A DNA stretch of 64,000 nt from Streptomyces sp. NBC_00433 (GCA_036015235.1 CP107926.1:5165501-5229500); one strand, 5' to 3'. Positions 1 to 8,739 are shown, counted from the stretch's first letter. Numbers and translations are program-made. The notes: generated by a model not told the origin, from the sequence alone.

Positions 1-1418
1 AAGGTGCAGCGCTCCAGCTCCTCGGGCGGGAAGTAGCGCCCCGCGCGCGGGATGTCGGGCGTCGAGGCCTGGCGGCGGGCGGGGCGGGCGAAGCTGCGCA
101 GGGGCTGCGGCCGCGGCACGTACTCGTCGAACCAGCGGGCCAGCCGCACGTCCCAGGGCAGCGGCGGGTGCGCCAGGGCTGCGATCTCCTCGACCAGGCC
201 GGCCGGCAGGGTGCCGCGGGTCCGGTCGTGCAGGTCGAAGCCCTGGAGCAGGCCGCGGCGGTAGAAGCCGTCCAGGTCGACGTAGTCCGCGGGCGCGGAC
301 GGGTGCGGCAGCGGCTCGCCCAGGATGTCGCCGCGGCCCTTGCCGCGCAGGGTCGCCAGCCGGCGCATGCGGCGCAGGTCGGTGGTGATGCGGTCGTAGA
401 CCTCCTCGGCGGACAGCCCGGCGAGCTCCGGGTCGTGGAGCAGGCCGGCGGGCATCGCGCCGACGCCCATCTCCAGCAGCCAGGCGTTGATGACGTAGTC
501 GCAGGCGACGTTGAAGAGATACGGGTCGCGGGCGCCGCGCCGGTCGCCGTGGTGGAGGGCGGCGTGCAGCATCTCGTGGGCCAGGATGAACCGCCACTCG
601 TCCTCGGTGTGCACGCGCAGCGGGTTCACGTAGATTTCGCCCGCGGCGGCGTTCACCGCGGCCACCAAGATGTGGTGGGCGCGGGCCAGGTCCGCGTCGG
701 CGACCACCGTCATGCCGGCGGCGATACCGCCGAGCAGCGGATAGGACGACACGAACCAGTCGAGTGCCTTTGTCCACGGGCCCTTCGGGCGGTCGGGGGA
801 TCCGCCCGCGGCCGCCATCGCCTCGGACACCGTACGTGTCAGGGCGCGCGCGAAGGCCTCCTGCCAGTCCTCCGGGTCCCTTTCGTACCTCCACGGTTCG
901 AGCCGCTGGTCCGGCTCCGAGCCGGCCGCGCCGCAGCGCGCGTACGCCTCCGGGATGCCGTCGCGCCGGAAGCGCTCGGCGAGTTGGGCCTCGTCGCCGC
1001 CCGGGAAGGACTCCGGCAGCTCGAACGGCGCGGTGCCCAGCGGGTGCGACTGCTGGAAGCGGTTCACCACCACGCAGCGCGCCGCCAGGTCGTAGCGGTC
1101 CGGCTGCGTGCGGTCGCCGCGGGCCGCGGGCAGGTGCCCGAAGCCCAGGTGCAGCACGCTGTGCGCCAACACCCAGGCCCACTCACCGGGTTCGGCCAGC
1201 CGCTTGGGGTTCACGTGCACGCAGCCGTCCGACTCCGCCAGCGCCCACCCCTCGCGGGGCGCGACCCGGCACGCCGAACGGCAGAAGCCCACGTCGAGCG
1301 CGCCCAGCGCGGGATCGGCCCGAACCATCTCCAGGCCGAGGTGGTAGTTGCGCGCGATGCGAGGGTCGGGCGGCGGTGGCTGCCGCTGCCCGCCCCCGCC
1401 GCGCCGCGTGCCGCTCAC
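1..1418 (-). CDS. VWA-like metallopeptidase-domain protein, 3' end outside window
   Basis: The frame opens with GTG at 1418 and is still open at the window edge, so at least 472 residues are visible and the C-terminus is missing. Around residues 279-291 it contains HEMLHAALHHGDR, a zinc-peptidase HExxHxxxH pattern; an earlier AHSVLHLGFGH (residues 85-95) looks like a degenerate copy. This arrangement fits the predicted metallopeptidases of the DUF2201/VWA-like group (COG3864), normally encoded beside a MoxR ATPase, as here. The start overlaps the ATPase stop in GTGA, so the two are probably translationally coupled. In the family a C-terminal VWA-like domain follows; it would lie beyond this window. 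The substrate is unknown. The family call is inferred from the motif and the neighbour. Confidence 0.8.
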   Translation of the reverse strand, partial: MSGTRRGGGGQRQPPPPDPRIARNYHLGLEMVRADPALGALDVGFCRSACRVAPREGWALAESDGCVHVNPKRLAEPGEWAWVLAHSVLHLGFGHLPAARGDRTQPDRYDLAARCVVVNRFQQSHPLGTAPFELPESFPGGDEAQLAERFRRDGIPEAYARCGAAGSEPDQRLEPWRYERDPEDWQEAFARALTRTVSEAMAAAGGSPDRPKGPWTKALDWFVSSYPLLGGIAAGMTVVADADLARAHHILVAAVNAAAGEIYVNPLRVHTEDEWRFILAHEMLHAALHHGDRRGARDPYLFNVACDYVINAWLLEMGVGAMPAGLLHDPELAGLSAEEVYDRITTDLRRMRRLATLRGKGRGDILGEPLPHPSAPADYVDLDGFYRRGLLQGFDLHDRTRGTLPAGLVEEIAALAHPPLPWDVRLARWFDEYVPRPQPLRSFARPARRQASTPDIPRAGRYFPPEELERCT

Positions 1419-2476
1419 CGGCGGGCCTCCACCAGCCGGGGCATGTCCCTGGCGGCCTCGATCAGGAACCAGGCGGGCAGCACCGCGTTGCCGTCCTCGT
1501 CGTCCGCGATCACCGTCTGGGCCACCTCGACAGATATCTCGGCGAGCTGCACCAGCAGGGCCTGCGCGCGGTAGGCGGTCTGCCGCACCGACGGCGAGGC
1601 GTGCTCCTTGCTCGCCGGCAGCTCCTTGATCAGCCGCCCGCGGAAGGACTCGGCCAGGTAGTAGAGCAGGTCGCGGTCCTGGACCCGGTTGGGCCAGCGG
1701 GCGTCGCCCTTGATGACCGCGTCGATGCCGAACTCGCTGCGTACGACGCGGACATAGCCGCAGAAGGCGGCGGCGTGCGTCGGCGTGAGAGTGCCGTGCG
1801 CCAGCACCTTGAGCGTGTGCTCGTCCAGCGTCGGCCCGAAGGACCTGATCGCGTCCGACAGCATGTGCCACGAGCGCGGGGTGGAGAAGGGCTCCTCCGT
1901 CTTCGGCGGCTTGGACCACAGGTGGTGCGGCCGGTCGGTCAGGTAGTCCGTCACCCAGGGGTGGATGTCGGAACGCGCCGCCCACTTCAGCCAGTCGACG
2001 GCCGACGCCTCAAGATGCACGTGGGTGAGGCGGTTGACCAGTGCGGAAGCCAGCGGGCGGGCGAGCGCGCTGTCGGTGGCGCGGTTGCCCGCGCCGATGA
2101 CGACGCTGCCCGCGGGCAGTTCGTAGTTCCCGATCCGCCGGTCCAGGATCAGCGAGTAGAAGGCCTTCTGCACGTCGGGCGTCGCCGCGTTCAGCTCGTC
2201 CAGGAACAGGCAGTACGGCTCGTCCCGCGCGATGGCCTCCGGCGGGCAGAAGACCGACCGCCCGTCCCGGATCTGCGGCACCCCGATGAGGTCCTCGGGG
2301 GCCAGCTGCGTGCCCAGCAGGCTCACGCACTCCAGGCCGAGTGCCTCGGCGAACTCCCGCACCAGGGACGACTTCCCGATACCAGGCGCACCCCACAGGA
2401 AGACCGGCCGGACGGTGGCCAGCCCGAGCAGCAGCTCGGACACCTGGGCCGGGCGGACGGTCACGGCAGCCTGCAC
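1415..2476 (-). CDS. MoxR-type AAA+ ATPase
   Basis: A 353-residue AAA+ protein with Walker A GAPGIGKS at about residues 29-36 and Walker B LFLDEL at about 90-95, followed by the sensor-like stretch GAGNRATDSA. MoxR ATPases act as chaperone-like remodellers that mature or insert cofactors into partner proteins, usually with a VWA or metallopeptidase partner encoded next door. That partner is the downstream gene, which overlaps by 4 bases. I chose GTG 2476 because GGAG lies upstream and the first conserved segment begins a few residues later; a second in-frame GTG at 2464 is possible. The C-terminal half (TPRSWHMLSDAI onward) is typical of these proteins. The gene is first in a two-gene operon. 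Confidence 0.85.
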   Translation of the reverse strand: MQAAVTVRPAQVSELLLGLATVRPVFLWGAPGIGKSSLVREFAEALGLECVSLLGTQLAPEDLIGVPQIRDGRSVFCPPEAIARDEPYCLFLDELNAATPDVQKAFYSLILDRRIGNYELPAGSVVIGAGNRATDSALARPLASALVNRLTHVHLEASAVDWLKWAARSDIHPWVTDYLTDRPHHLWSKPPKTEEPFSTPRSWHMLSDAIRSFGPTLDEHTLKVLAHGTLTPTHAAAFCGYVRVVRSEFGIDAVIKGDARWPNRVQDRDLLYYLAESFRGRLIKELPASKEHASPSVRQTAYRAQALLVQLAEISVEVAQTVIADDEDGNAVLPAWFLIEAARDMPRLVEARR

Positions 2477-2667
2477 GGAAGGATCAGCTCCTGAATCTGC
2501 GGAACGGCGGTCCGGGGGAACGTGGTCGGGCGGGCGGCCCTGACGGCGCACCGCCCGGCCTGCGTCCCGTCCGCATGGTCGCGCGACCCGGCGCGGGGGC
2601 GCACCTCGATTTCCGCGCGCCCGCGCCGGGTCGGCCGGTGTCGGAGTGCGGGGCTAGGGTGCGCCGC

Positions 2668-3480
2668 ATGGGGAGACGTGCGGGGGCGACGTGCGGGTGC
2701 TGCGGGGGTGCCGTGCCGGGGGCGGTGCGGCGGGTCGATGTGCGGTTCGGATCGCCGGATCGGGTCGGGCCGCAGGGGGAGGTGCGGCATCCAGGCGGGC
2801 TGGGGGCCCTGGTGGAGGCCGACGGGGCGGGGTGCTTCGTAAGGTGCCTGCTGCCGGTCGCCCTCAGCGGGGGCACGGAGTTGGTCGTCGGGACGTGGGT
2901 GCGGGTCGGGGAGGCCGAGTTCGGCGCGGTGCAGGGGAGTTGGGAGTCCGCCGGGTACGACGGGCTGGCCTTCGGCGGGGCGCTGGGCAACGCGATCCCG
3001 CCCTGGGGCGAGGAGTTGCTCGACGCGCCCGTCGTCGTCGCGGTGCGGGACCGGGACGAGGTCCCGTACGTGACCGGGTCGGACCGGGCGGACGTGGCCG
3101 GGCTCCTCGCGACGACCTGGGACCGCGACCACGTCCTGAGCCGCTACGGCCACCCGCTGCCCGTGGCCGTACGCACCCTGGTCGGCGGCGGCCGCTGGTC
3201 CATCGAGCGCAGCGCCGGGCTCGCCGCCGCCGGCACGGGCGGGGGCGGCCACTGTTTCAGCGGCCCCGGCCGCACCGTCACCGCCGAGGAGGCCGCCGGG
3301 CCGGGGGCCGTGCCGCATGCCGGGTGGACCGCGGTGGTGCGCGGCGGGCGCGAGCGGTACGAATTCCGCGGCGTCGACGTCCTCCCGGGCGGCGCCGGGC
3401 TCTCGGTCGTCTGCACGGTCGACGACCGGGCCGACCTCGCGTGGGCCGGGCACGTATGGCGTTCGCTCAGCGCGGTGTGA
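2668..3480 (+). CDS. DUF2199-like protein of unknown function
   Basis: A 270-residue protein. Its first half starts with a short cysteine motif (CGCCG) and contains CFVRCLLPVAL and LVVGTWVRVGEAEF, which fit the DUF2199 pattern of an N-terminal Cys pair followed by a conserved FVR/GVWV core. The second half (VRTLVGGGRWSIERSAG, then DDRADLAWAGHVWRS) is an extension I do not recognise. No signal peptide or membrane span is seen. ATG 2668 precedes the cysteine motif directly; the same frame is open far upstream but that stretch is antisense to moxR. It stands alone, divergent from the MoxR operon. No function can be assigned. Confidence 0.7.
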   Translation: MGRRAGATCGCCGGAVPGAVRRVDVRFGSPDRVGPQGEVRHPGGLGALVEADGAGCFVRCLLPVALSGGTELVVGTWVRVGEAEFGAVQGSWESAGYDGLAFGGALGNAIPPWGEELLDAPVVVAVRDRDEVPYVTGSDRADVAGLLATTWDRDHVLSRYGHPLPVAVRTLVGGGRWSIERSAGLAAAGTGGGGHCFSGPGRTVTAEEAAGPGAVPHAGWTAVVRGGRERYEFRGVDVLPGGAGLSVVCTVDDRADLAWAGHVWRSLSAV

Positions 3481-3673
3481 CGCGCGGCACCGGTCGGGTC
3501 GTCCGCCGGCCGCAGCAGCGGGTTGCGTCCCTCCGTCATGGCCGGAACGGCATCGGCCCGGCCGAAATCCCCTGCGGGCGCCGCCCGTTCGGACGCGGTC
3601 CCCCGGCGCGGCGGCACCGGTGGGCCGGGCGCGCAGCGCGAGGGGTGGGCGCCCGGGGCCGAACAACGGGGGG

Positions 3674-4303
3674 TCAGAAGCCGATGGCCTCGCGGAGGAG
3701 GAGGACGACACCGCGCCCGGGTACGGGCTCGGCGTTGAGGATGAGCAGCCGGTTCAACGCGCTGGGCTTGCCGTAGACGCCCTGCGCCCGGGTGTTCTCC
3801 AGAGGGAACGTGTGCTCTTCGAGGCGCCGCATCGCCGTCTCCAGGTCGGGAACGACCTTCTGCGCGCCGATGACCCAGATGGCGAGCCCGGCGCCGCCGG
3901 AGTACGGGGGCAACTGGCTGCCGCTCGCGGAGGCGACGAGCATGGAGCCGGTCTCGGTGACCGCGGCGACGCTGCCGATGACGACGTCGGGCGCGGCGAG
4001 CAGCTTGCGGATGTCGTGGCTCTGGGTGACGCGGTCCATGGCGACGACGACCGGCTTGAGGGCCTCGTAGCGACCGCTGGTGTTGATGTCCTGCTCGATG
4101 CCGGACAGGCGGGTGGTCTCACTGGCGGAGGTGTAGACGCTGGAGCCCTCGGGGACCAGCTCCTGCACGCGGGCGCGGGCGGCGGCGCCGTCGTCGAGGA
4201 TCTCGACGATGAAGCCGTGGGACTTCAGCGCCGCAGCGGTCTGCTCCAGGCGCTCCTCGGACACGGGGTCGGCGAAGAGGGTGGCCGGGATCTGCGAGGT
4301 CAT
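3674..4303 (-). CDS. LUD-domain (LutC/YkgG-like) protein
   Basis: A 209-residue protein matching the LUD/DUF162 fold of lactate-utilisation protein C: SVYTSASETTRLSG, DVVIGSVAAVTETGS and WVIGAQKVVPDLETAM are the conserved blocks. LutC works with the Fe-S proteins LutA and LutB in lactate oxidation, but those genes are absent here, so this is a stand-alone LUD protein whose role is open. ATG 4303 has a clear AGGAGA site upstream. It is divergent from the ECF41-type sigma factor gene. ECF41 genes usually adjoin a target such as a carboxymuconolactone decarboxylase or oxidoreductase, so this protein could be an unusual partner; that is inference only. Confidence 0.85.
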   Translation of the reverse strand: MTSQIPATLFADPVSEERLEQTAAALKSHGFIVEILDDGAAARARVQELVPEGSSVYTSASETTRLSGIEQDINTSGRYEALKPVVVAMDRVTQSHDIRKLLAAPDVVIGSVAAVTETGSMLVASASGSQLPPYSGGAGLAIWVIGAQKVVPDLETAMRRLEEHTFPLENTRAQGVYGKPSALNRLLILNAEPVPGRGVVLLLREAIGF

Positions 4304-4541
4304 GATGTGTCTCCTGGACTGGTCGTCATGGGATGGGCCGTGCGCGGCGCACGCGGCGCCGGGGAGGGCGTCGTGGGCCGCTCGCGCGACCGGGCGCGGT
4401 CCGTACGGCCGGGCCCGCGGGGGGCGTTCAGGGAGCGGAGCGCGCTGGTCATCGTGCTGCTGGGCTTCCTGTTCGCTGGACGGCGGGGTTCCTCTCACCC
4501 AGTCCGACGACGCAGCCCAGCGGAATGTCAGGCGCCGCCCG

Positions 4542-4568
4542 TGTCACATTCGGGCGGGGGGAGTTGTC
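4542..4568 (+). promoter_or_regulatory. candidate ECF41-type promoter of the sigma factor gene
   Basis: TGTCACA (4542-4548), then 16 bases, then TGTC (4565-4568). The ECF41 promoter consensus is TGTCACA with CGTC about 16 bases downstream, so only one base of the -10 core differs. It lies 46 bases upstream of the sigma factor start and points at it, suggesting autoregulation. Confidence 0.6.
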
Positions 4569-4614
4569 GTACGGACGAGGGCAGCCGGCCGCGAACGAGG
4601 GAGTCGTCACCGTC

Positions 4615-5571
4615 ATGAGCACCCGACCCGGTTCGGGGTACGTCCGACACGACGCCGGCCCCGACCTGGACGCGATCATGAGCGAGCGGCGGCAGCTGCT
4701 CAATCTCGCCTACCGGCTGCTGGGTTCGCTGGCGGAGGCCGAGGACGCCGTACAGGAGACGTACACCCGGTGGTACGCGATGTCCCGGCAGCAGCAGGAC
4801 GCGGTCGAGTCGCCGGGGGCGTGGCTGTCCCGGGTGGCCAGCCGTATCTGCCTCGACCTGCTCGGTTCCGCGCGGGCGCGGCGGGAGCGCTATGTGGGCG
4901 AGTGGATTCCCGAGCCGCTGCCCGCGCACACCGAGTGGGCGACCGTGCGGCCGGACGACGCGACGGCCGACCCGGCCGACCGGGTCACGCTGGACGAATC
5001 GGTCAACATGGCCTTCCTCGTCGTCCTGGAGTCGATGACGCCGGCCGAGCGGGTGGCCTTCATCCTGCACGACGTCTTCCGCTACCCCTTCGCCGAGATC
5101 GCCGAGATCACCGGCCGTACGGCGGGCGCCTGCCGCCAGTTGGCCTCCTCGGCACGCCGCCGGATCCGCTCGGCGCGGGCGTACGCGAACCCGGCGGCCC
5201 AACAGGCCGTCGTCGTACGCGACTTCATGCAGGCGTGGCAGGCCAAGGACATCGACGCCCTGGTCGGCCTCCTCGACCCCGACGCCACGATGACCGCCGA
5301 CAGCGGCGGCCTGGTGGCCGCCGTCCTCCACCCGATCGACGGCGGCCCCCGGATAGCCAGGGCCCACATCGACATCGCCCACGCGGCCCCCGACCTGACC
5401 TTCGCCGAGACAACGGTCAACGGCCAACCCGGCCTGATCGCCCAGCGCGACGGCGTGACGGTCACGGTCTACGCCTTCCAGACCACGGCCCACCGCATCA
5501 CCCACATCTGGGCAGTCCGCAACCCCGAAAAACTCCACCCCTGGACGTCCCGCTCCCCGGCCGTCCCCTGA
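4615..5571 (+). CDS. sigJ: ECF41-family RNA polymerase sigma factor (SigJ-like)
   Basis: A 318-residue ECF sigma factor. Region 2 is AYRLLGSLAEAEDAVQETY; region 4 is MTPAERVAFILHDVF and AEIAEITGRTAGACRQ. The linker carries WIPEPL, like the WLPEP signature of ECF41, and a C-terminal SnoaL-like domain of about 110 residues ends near VRNPEKL, like the conserved NPDKL motif. In ECF41 proteins this C-terminal domain controls activity in place of an anti-sigma factor. ATG 4615 begins the family-like N-terminus, with GAGGGAG about 12 bases upstream. Divergent neighbour: the LUD protein. Autoregulation is suggested by the TGTCACA promoter 46 bases upstream. The signal sensed is unknown. Confidence 0.88.
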   Translation: MSTRPGSGYVRHDAGPDLDAIMSERRQLLNLAYRLLGSLAEAEDAVQETYTRWYAMSRQQQDAVESPGAWLSRVASRICLDLLGSARARRERYVGEWIPEPLPAHTEWATVRPDDATADPADRVTLDESVNMAFLVVLESMTPAERVAFILHDVFRYPFAEIAEITGRTAGACRQLASSARRRIRSARAYANPAAQQAVVVRDFMQAWQAKDIDALVGLLDPDATMTADSGGLVAAVLHPIDGGPRIARAHIDIAHAAPDLTFAETTVNGQPGLIAQRDGVTVTVYAFQTTAHRITHIWAVRNPEKLHPWTSRSPAVP

Positions 5572-5772
5572 CCCATCGCATCCCCCGGGCCCTGGCCGCC
5601 GGCTGAGGTCCGGCGGGGCCCAGGGGCCGGGGAGCGGGGAGTGCTCACGCGGTGCTGGGTACGGACACCGCGCCGGCCGGCGGCGGCCGGAACTCCGACG
5701 TCGGCGGCCGCTGCGAGACCTTCGGCGGCTGAGCCGCACCCGCGCGGGTAGGGCCGGGGGCCGCTCGCGGCC

Positions 5773-7218
5773 CTACGCGCCGGTGAGCAGCGGGTCGTAC
5801 GCCGTCGAATGGCGCCGGCCCGCCATGAAGGCGAGGAAGTCCTGCACGAACGCGCTGCGCGAATAGCGCCCTTCCGCGCCGGCGACCGTACGGCAGAAGC
5901 CGGTCCTGAACAGCGCCCGGTATTCGCCCGCGTCGATGGACTGGTCGCCGTCCGCGTCGGTGGCGTCGAAGAGGACCTCGGCGACCCTGATCAGCGCGGG
6001 CCCCGCGAGGGACGGGACGGCGGCCGCGTATTCCTCCTTGCTGACCCGGCCGTCGCCGTCGGCGTCCAGCGCCGTCTGCAACTCCCGCCACCAGTCGGCG
6101 AAGGCGGTGTAGAGCCGGGTCTCGGCCGGCTCGTCCAGGTCGAGCCGGGAGCACAACTCCCGGGCCATGGCGGCCAGGTCGGGCCACGACAGGAAGCCGT
6201 CGCCGGTCTGGTCGAGCACCTCGGTGAAGAACTCCTCCGCGCTGCGCCGCGGTTCGTCGCCCGCGCCCTCCGCGGAGCGCTGCGCGGGGAAGGGCGCGAC
6301 CAGCCGGACGAAGGCACCGGCCCGCTTCATCCGCGCGCGCAGCGCGGTGATCGTGGCGAGCCGCGGGTCGTCGCTGTCCGGGGACAGCGACAGCATGCCG
6401 GTGAGGTAGTCGGTCTGGAGCCAGCCCTCGGGCAGGAAGCGGGCGAACCCGGCGGCGACGTAGGCGCTGTGCATCAGCGTCTGGGCGCCGGGGATCTCGG
6501 GCAGGCCGGCGCGCCGCCGGAAGGGCTCGGGCAGCGACGCCACGGTGATCGTGCCGATCGCGGGCCCGGCGAGCGCGCGCCCGGCCGCCCACACGGTGGG
6601 CAGGCCGCCGAGCAGCGGGGGCGCGGGGAGGTGGTCGAAGAGCCGGTAGAGGATGATGCGCAGCGCCTCGGTGCTCTCCAGCTCCTCGGCGACCATCCGG
6701 TCGTAGTAGGTCCAGAACTCCGGGAGCGTGGGCGGCAGATGGCCCGCCCGGTCCCCCAGGGCGCCCAGGAAGGCGCGGAATTCGGCGTAGAGCCGCTCCA
6801 TCGTGGTGCGGTCCAGCGGCTGGCCGCTCAGCCGGCACATGGTGACGGAGCTCTCGAAGAGCGTCGCGACCACCCAGGCCCGCACCTGCGGGTCCATCGC
6901 GTCGTACGGCCGGTCCTGCTCGTCGGTGCCGCTGAGCCGTGAGTGCAGCCGGTTGAGCCGGGCGGCCTCCCGCTGCCGGGCGGCCTCGTCGGGGCCGAAC
7001 ATCCGCTGGAGGCTGACCAGGGTGTTGCGCAGCCGCCGCCAGGGGTGCGTCACGAAGGACGAGTTGTCGATCAGGGCCGCGCCGATCTGCGGGTGCGCGG
7101 CCTCCAGGACGGTGGCGCGCACCATCGCGAGCGCCCAGCGCGGGTCGTTGAAGAAGCGGTGGAACTGCGAGTCGGGTCCGAAGAGGGATTCCGGGGCGGC
7201 GGTCGTCGGGTCCGTCAC
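5773..7218 (-). CDS. MpaB/latex-clearing-protein-like oxygenase fused to EF-hands
   Basis: A 481-residue fusion. Residues about 15-300 are a DUF2236 domain (ER-bound oxygenase MpaB / rubber oxygenase family), with the usual EAAHPQIGAALIDNSSF and RRLRNTL blocks. Residues about 325-470 carry calcium-binding EF-hands: loops at 336-347 (DQTGDGFLSWPD), 385-396 (DADGDGRVSKEE) and 421-432 (DADGDQSIDAGE; the usual Gly at position 6 is Gln). The first has Thr at position 3 and Asp at 12, so it may bind weakly. MpaB-family enzymes oxidatively cleave prenyl or polyisoprene chains. GTG 7218 overlaps the stop of the upstream cis-prenyltransferase in GTGA, implying coupled synthesis. The fusion suggests calcium-controlled oxygenase activity; that is inference. 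Confidence 0.8.
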   Translation of the reverse strand: MTDPTTAAPESLFGPDSQFHRFFNDPRWALAMVRATVLEAAHPQIGAALIDNSSFVTHPWRRLRNTLVSLQRMFGPDEAARQREAARLNRLHSRLSGTDEQDRPYDAMDPQVRAWVVATLFESSVTMCRLSGQPLDRTTMERLYAEFRAFLGALGDRAGHLPPTLPEFWTYYDRMVAEELESTEALRIILYRLFDHLPAPPLLGGLPTVWAAGRALAGPAIGTITVASLPEPFRRRAGLPEIPGAQTLMHSAYVAAGFARFLPEGWLQTDYLTGMLSLSPDSDDPRLATITALRARMKRAGAFVRLVAPFPAQRSAEGAGDEPRRSAEEFFTEVLDQTGDGFLSWPDLAAMARELCSRLDLDEPAETRLYTAFADWWRELQTALDADGDGRVSKEEYAAAVPSLAGPALIRVAEVLFDATDADGDQSIDAGEYRALFRTGFCRTVAGAEGRYSRSAFVQDFLAFMAGRRHSTAYDPLLTGA

Positions 7219-7952
7219 GGGCGGGGGTCTCCGTTCGCGTGCGTCGGCACGCCGCCGAAGCGGCGGTCGCGTTGCTGGTAGGTGCGCAGGCATTCCATGA
7301 AGTGCGGGGCGCGGAAGTCCGGCCAGAGCACCGGCGGGAACATCCACTCGGCGTAGGCCACCTGCCAGAGCATGAAGTTCGAGATGCGCTGCTCGCCCGA
7401 GGTCCTGATGACGAGGTCGACGTCGGGGGTGTCGGGGAAGGGCAGGTGCGAGGCGAAGTGCCGCTCGTCGACGGCGTCGGCGGGCACCCCGCTGCGGATG
7501 AGGGAGCGGGCGGCCTCGACGATGTCCTGGCGCCCGCCGTGGTCGAAGGCCACGGTCAGCGTCATGCCGCGGTTCGCGTCGGTCAGCGTCATGAGGTCGG
7601 CGAAGTCGCGGGCGAGCGGGGCGGGGATGCGGGGGTCGGTCACGCCGAGGAAGCGGCAGCGGATGCCGCGCGCGTGCAGCAGCGGCGCGTGCTTGCGTAC
7701 CACCCGGCGCACCAGGTGCATGAGGAAGTCGACCTCGGTGGTGGGGCGTTGCCAGTTCTCGGTGGAGAAGGCGTAGAGGCTCAGCCAGGTCACGCCGGCC
7801 GTGCGCGCGGCCTCGATGACGTCGATCACCGTCGTCTCGGCCGCCCGGTGGCCCGACGTGCGCGGGAGCGAACGCCGCTGGGCCCAGCGGCCGTTGCCGT
7901 CCATCACGCACGCGACATGGCGCGGCCGGGTACGTAACGAGGCTGCCGACAC
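7215..7952 (-). CDS. cis-isoprenyl diphosphate synthase (UppS family)
   Basis: A 245-residue cis-prenyltransferase. It has the family's diphosphate-binding start CVMDGNGRWAQRR, LYAFSTENWQRP, the IRTSGEQRISNFMLWQ region and EWMFPPVLWPDF. Enzymes of this family condense isopentenyl diphosphate in cis configuration to make undecaprenyl or shorter/longer polyprenyl diphosphates. Start GTG 7952 has GGAGGG upstream. It is coupled by a GTGA overlap to the MpaB-type oxygenase, which is not the usual setting of the housekeeping uppS (near recO or rseP/cdsA), so this is more likely a specialised paralogue. Chain length cannot be read from the sequence. Confidence 0.92.
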   Translation of the reverse strand: MSAASLRTRPRHVACVMDGNGRWAQRRSLPRTSGHRAAETTVIDVIEAARTAGVTWLSLYAFSTENWQRPTTEVDFLMHLVRRVVRKHAPLLHARGIRCRFLGVTDPRIPAPLARDFADLMTLTDANRGMTLTVAFDHGGRQDIVEAARSLIRSGVPADAVDERHFASHLPFPDTPDVDLVIRTSGEQRISNFMLWQVAYAEWMFPPVLWPDFRAPHFMECLRTYQQRDRRFGGVPTHANGDPRP

Positions 7953-8121
7953 GGTCGCCCCTCCGTCCTGCTCCGGGGGGCCGGGCGGCGCCCCGCCAGG
8001 CAGCCTTCCGCGCCGGGGCGGCGGGCACGCGCGGAACCGGGCGGATTCACCCGTCGTACTTCCGTACGATTATCTGCCGGGCGCCGGACGTCTGACCGGT
8101 CCTCCCGCGGCAGGCCCCCGC

Positions 8122-8538
8122 TCAGGCCTTCGCGCAGGACGGGCAGAGCCCCCGGTAGGTGATCTCGGCGGCCGCCACGGCGAAGCCGAACCGCTCCTCG
8201 GCGGGCAGGTCGGTCAGCGGGTCCCGGTCCGGGTGGACGTCGCGGACGGTGCCGCAGCCGGAGCAGACCAGGTGGTGGTGGGGTCGGTGGGCGTTCGGGT
8301 CGTAGCGCCTGGCGCGGCCGTCGGTGGCCACTTCTATGACCTCGCCGAGCGAGACCAGCTCGCCCAGCGTGTTGTAGACCGTCGCCCGGGAGATCTCCGG
8401 CAGCAGCGCGGCCGCCCGCGCGTGCACCTCGTCCGCCGTGAGGTGAACATGGTCACCGTCGAGCACCTGCGCGACGACACGCCGCTGGGAGGTCATCCGC
8501 CAGCCGCGTCCTCGCAGTCTCTCCAGCAGGTCACTCAT
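8122..8538 (-). CDS. Fur-family repressor (FurA/CatR type)
   Basis: A 138-residue Fur protein: a winged-helix N-terminus (RMTSQRRVVAQVL, ISRATVYNTLGEL), then RPHHHLVCSGCGTVRDV and a closing CPSC, i.e. the regulatory His cluster and the two CxxC zinc pairs. It is divergent from katG, and in actinobacteria such Fur paralogues repress adjacent catalase genes until peroxide oxidises the metal site. ATG 8538 has AGGTG upstream. A perfect inverted repeat inside the katG promoter is the likely operator. Acts in the cytoplasm as a dimer. Confidence 0.92.
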   Translation of the reverse strand: MSDLLERLRGRGWRMTSQRRVVAQVLDGDHVHLTADEVHARAAALLPEISRATVYNTLGELVSLGEVIEVATDGRARRYDPNAHRPHHHLVCSGCGTVRDVHPDRDPLTDLPAEERFGFAVAAAEITYRGLCPSCAKA

Positions 8539-8632
8539 ATCGGCTCACCTGTCACCTGTTCGTTCTCGCGCGTCACCAGGACTTTAGCAGCGGACATCCG
8601 TTTTTCGACGGTGTGTGCAGTTGGGCCGCTTC

Positions 8633-8660
8633 TTGACTTGGACTGTGTCCATTGTAGGAT
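8633..8660 (+). promoter_or_regulatory. katG promoter with embedded operator
   Basis: TTGACT (8633-8638), 16 bases, TAGGAT (8655-8660): a housekeeping-type promoter. Between the boxes lies TGGAC-TGT-GTCCA (8639-8651), a perfect inverted repeat with 5-bp arms, positioned so that a bound Fur dimer would block RNA polymerase. Confidence 0.6.
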
Positions 8661-8739
8661 CGGTTCTGGCGGTAGCCAAGGGACAGGACGACTCCGGTAC
8701 GGCGACCGCAGCCGACCCGCCTGGTCCGGAAGGATTTCC

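Noticed and set aside
168..2494. Long + strand frames across the first 2.5 kb.
   Set aside because: Antisense to the MoxR/metallopeptidase operon, which has clear Walker and HExxH motifs on the - strand.
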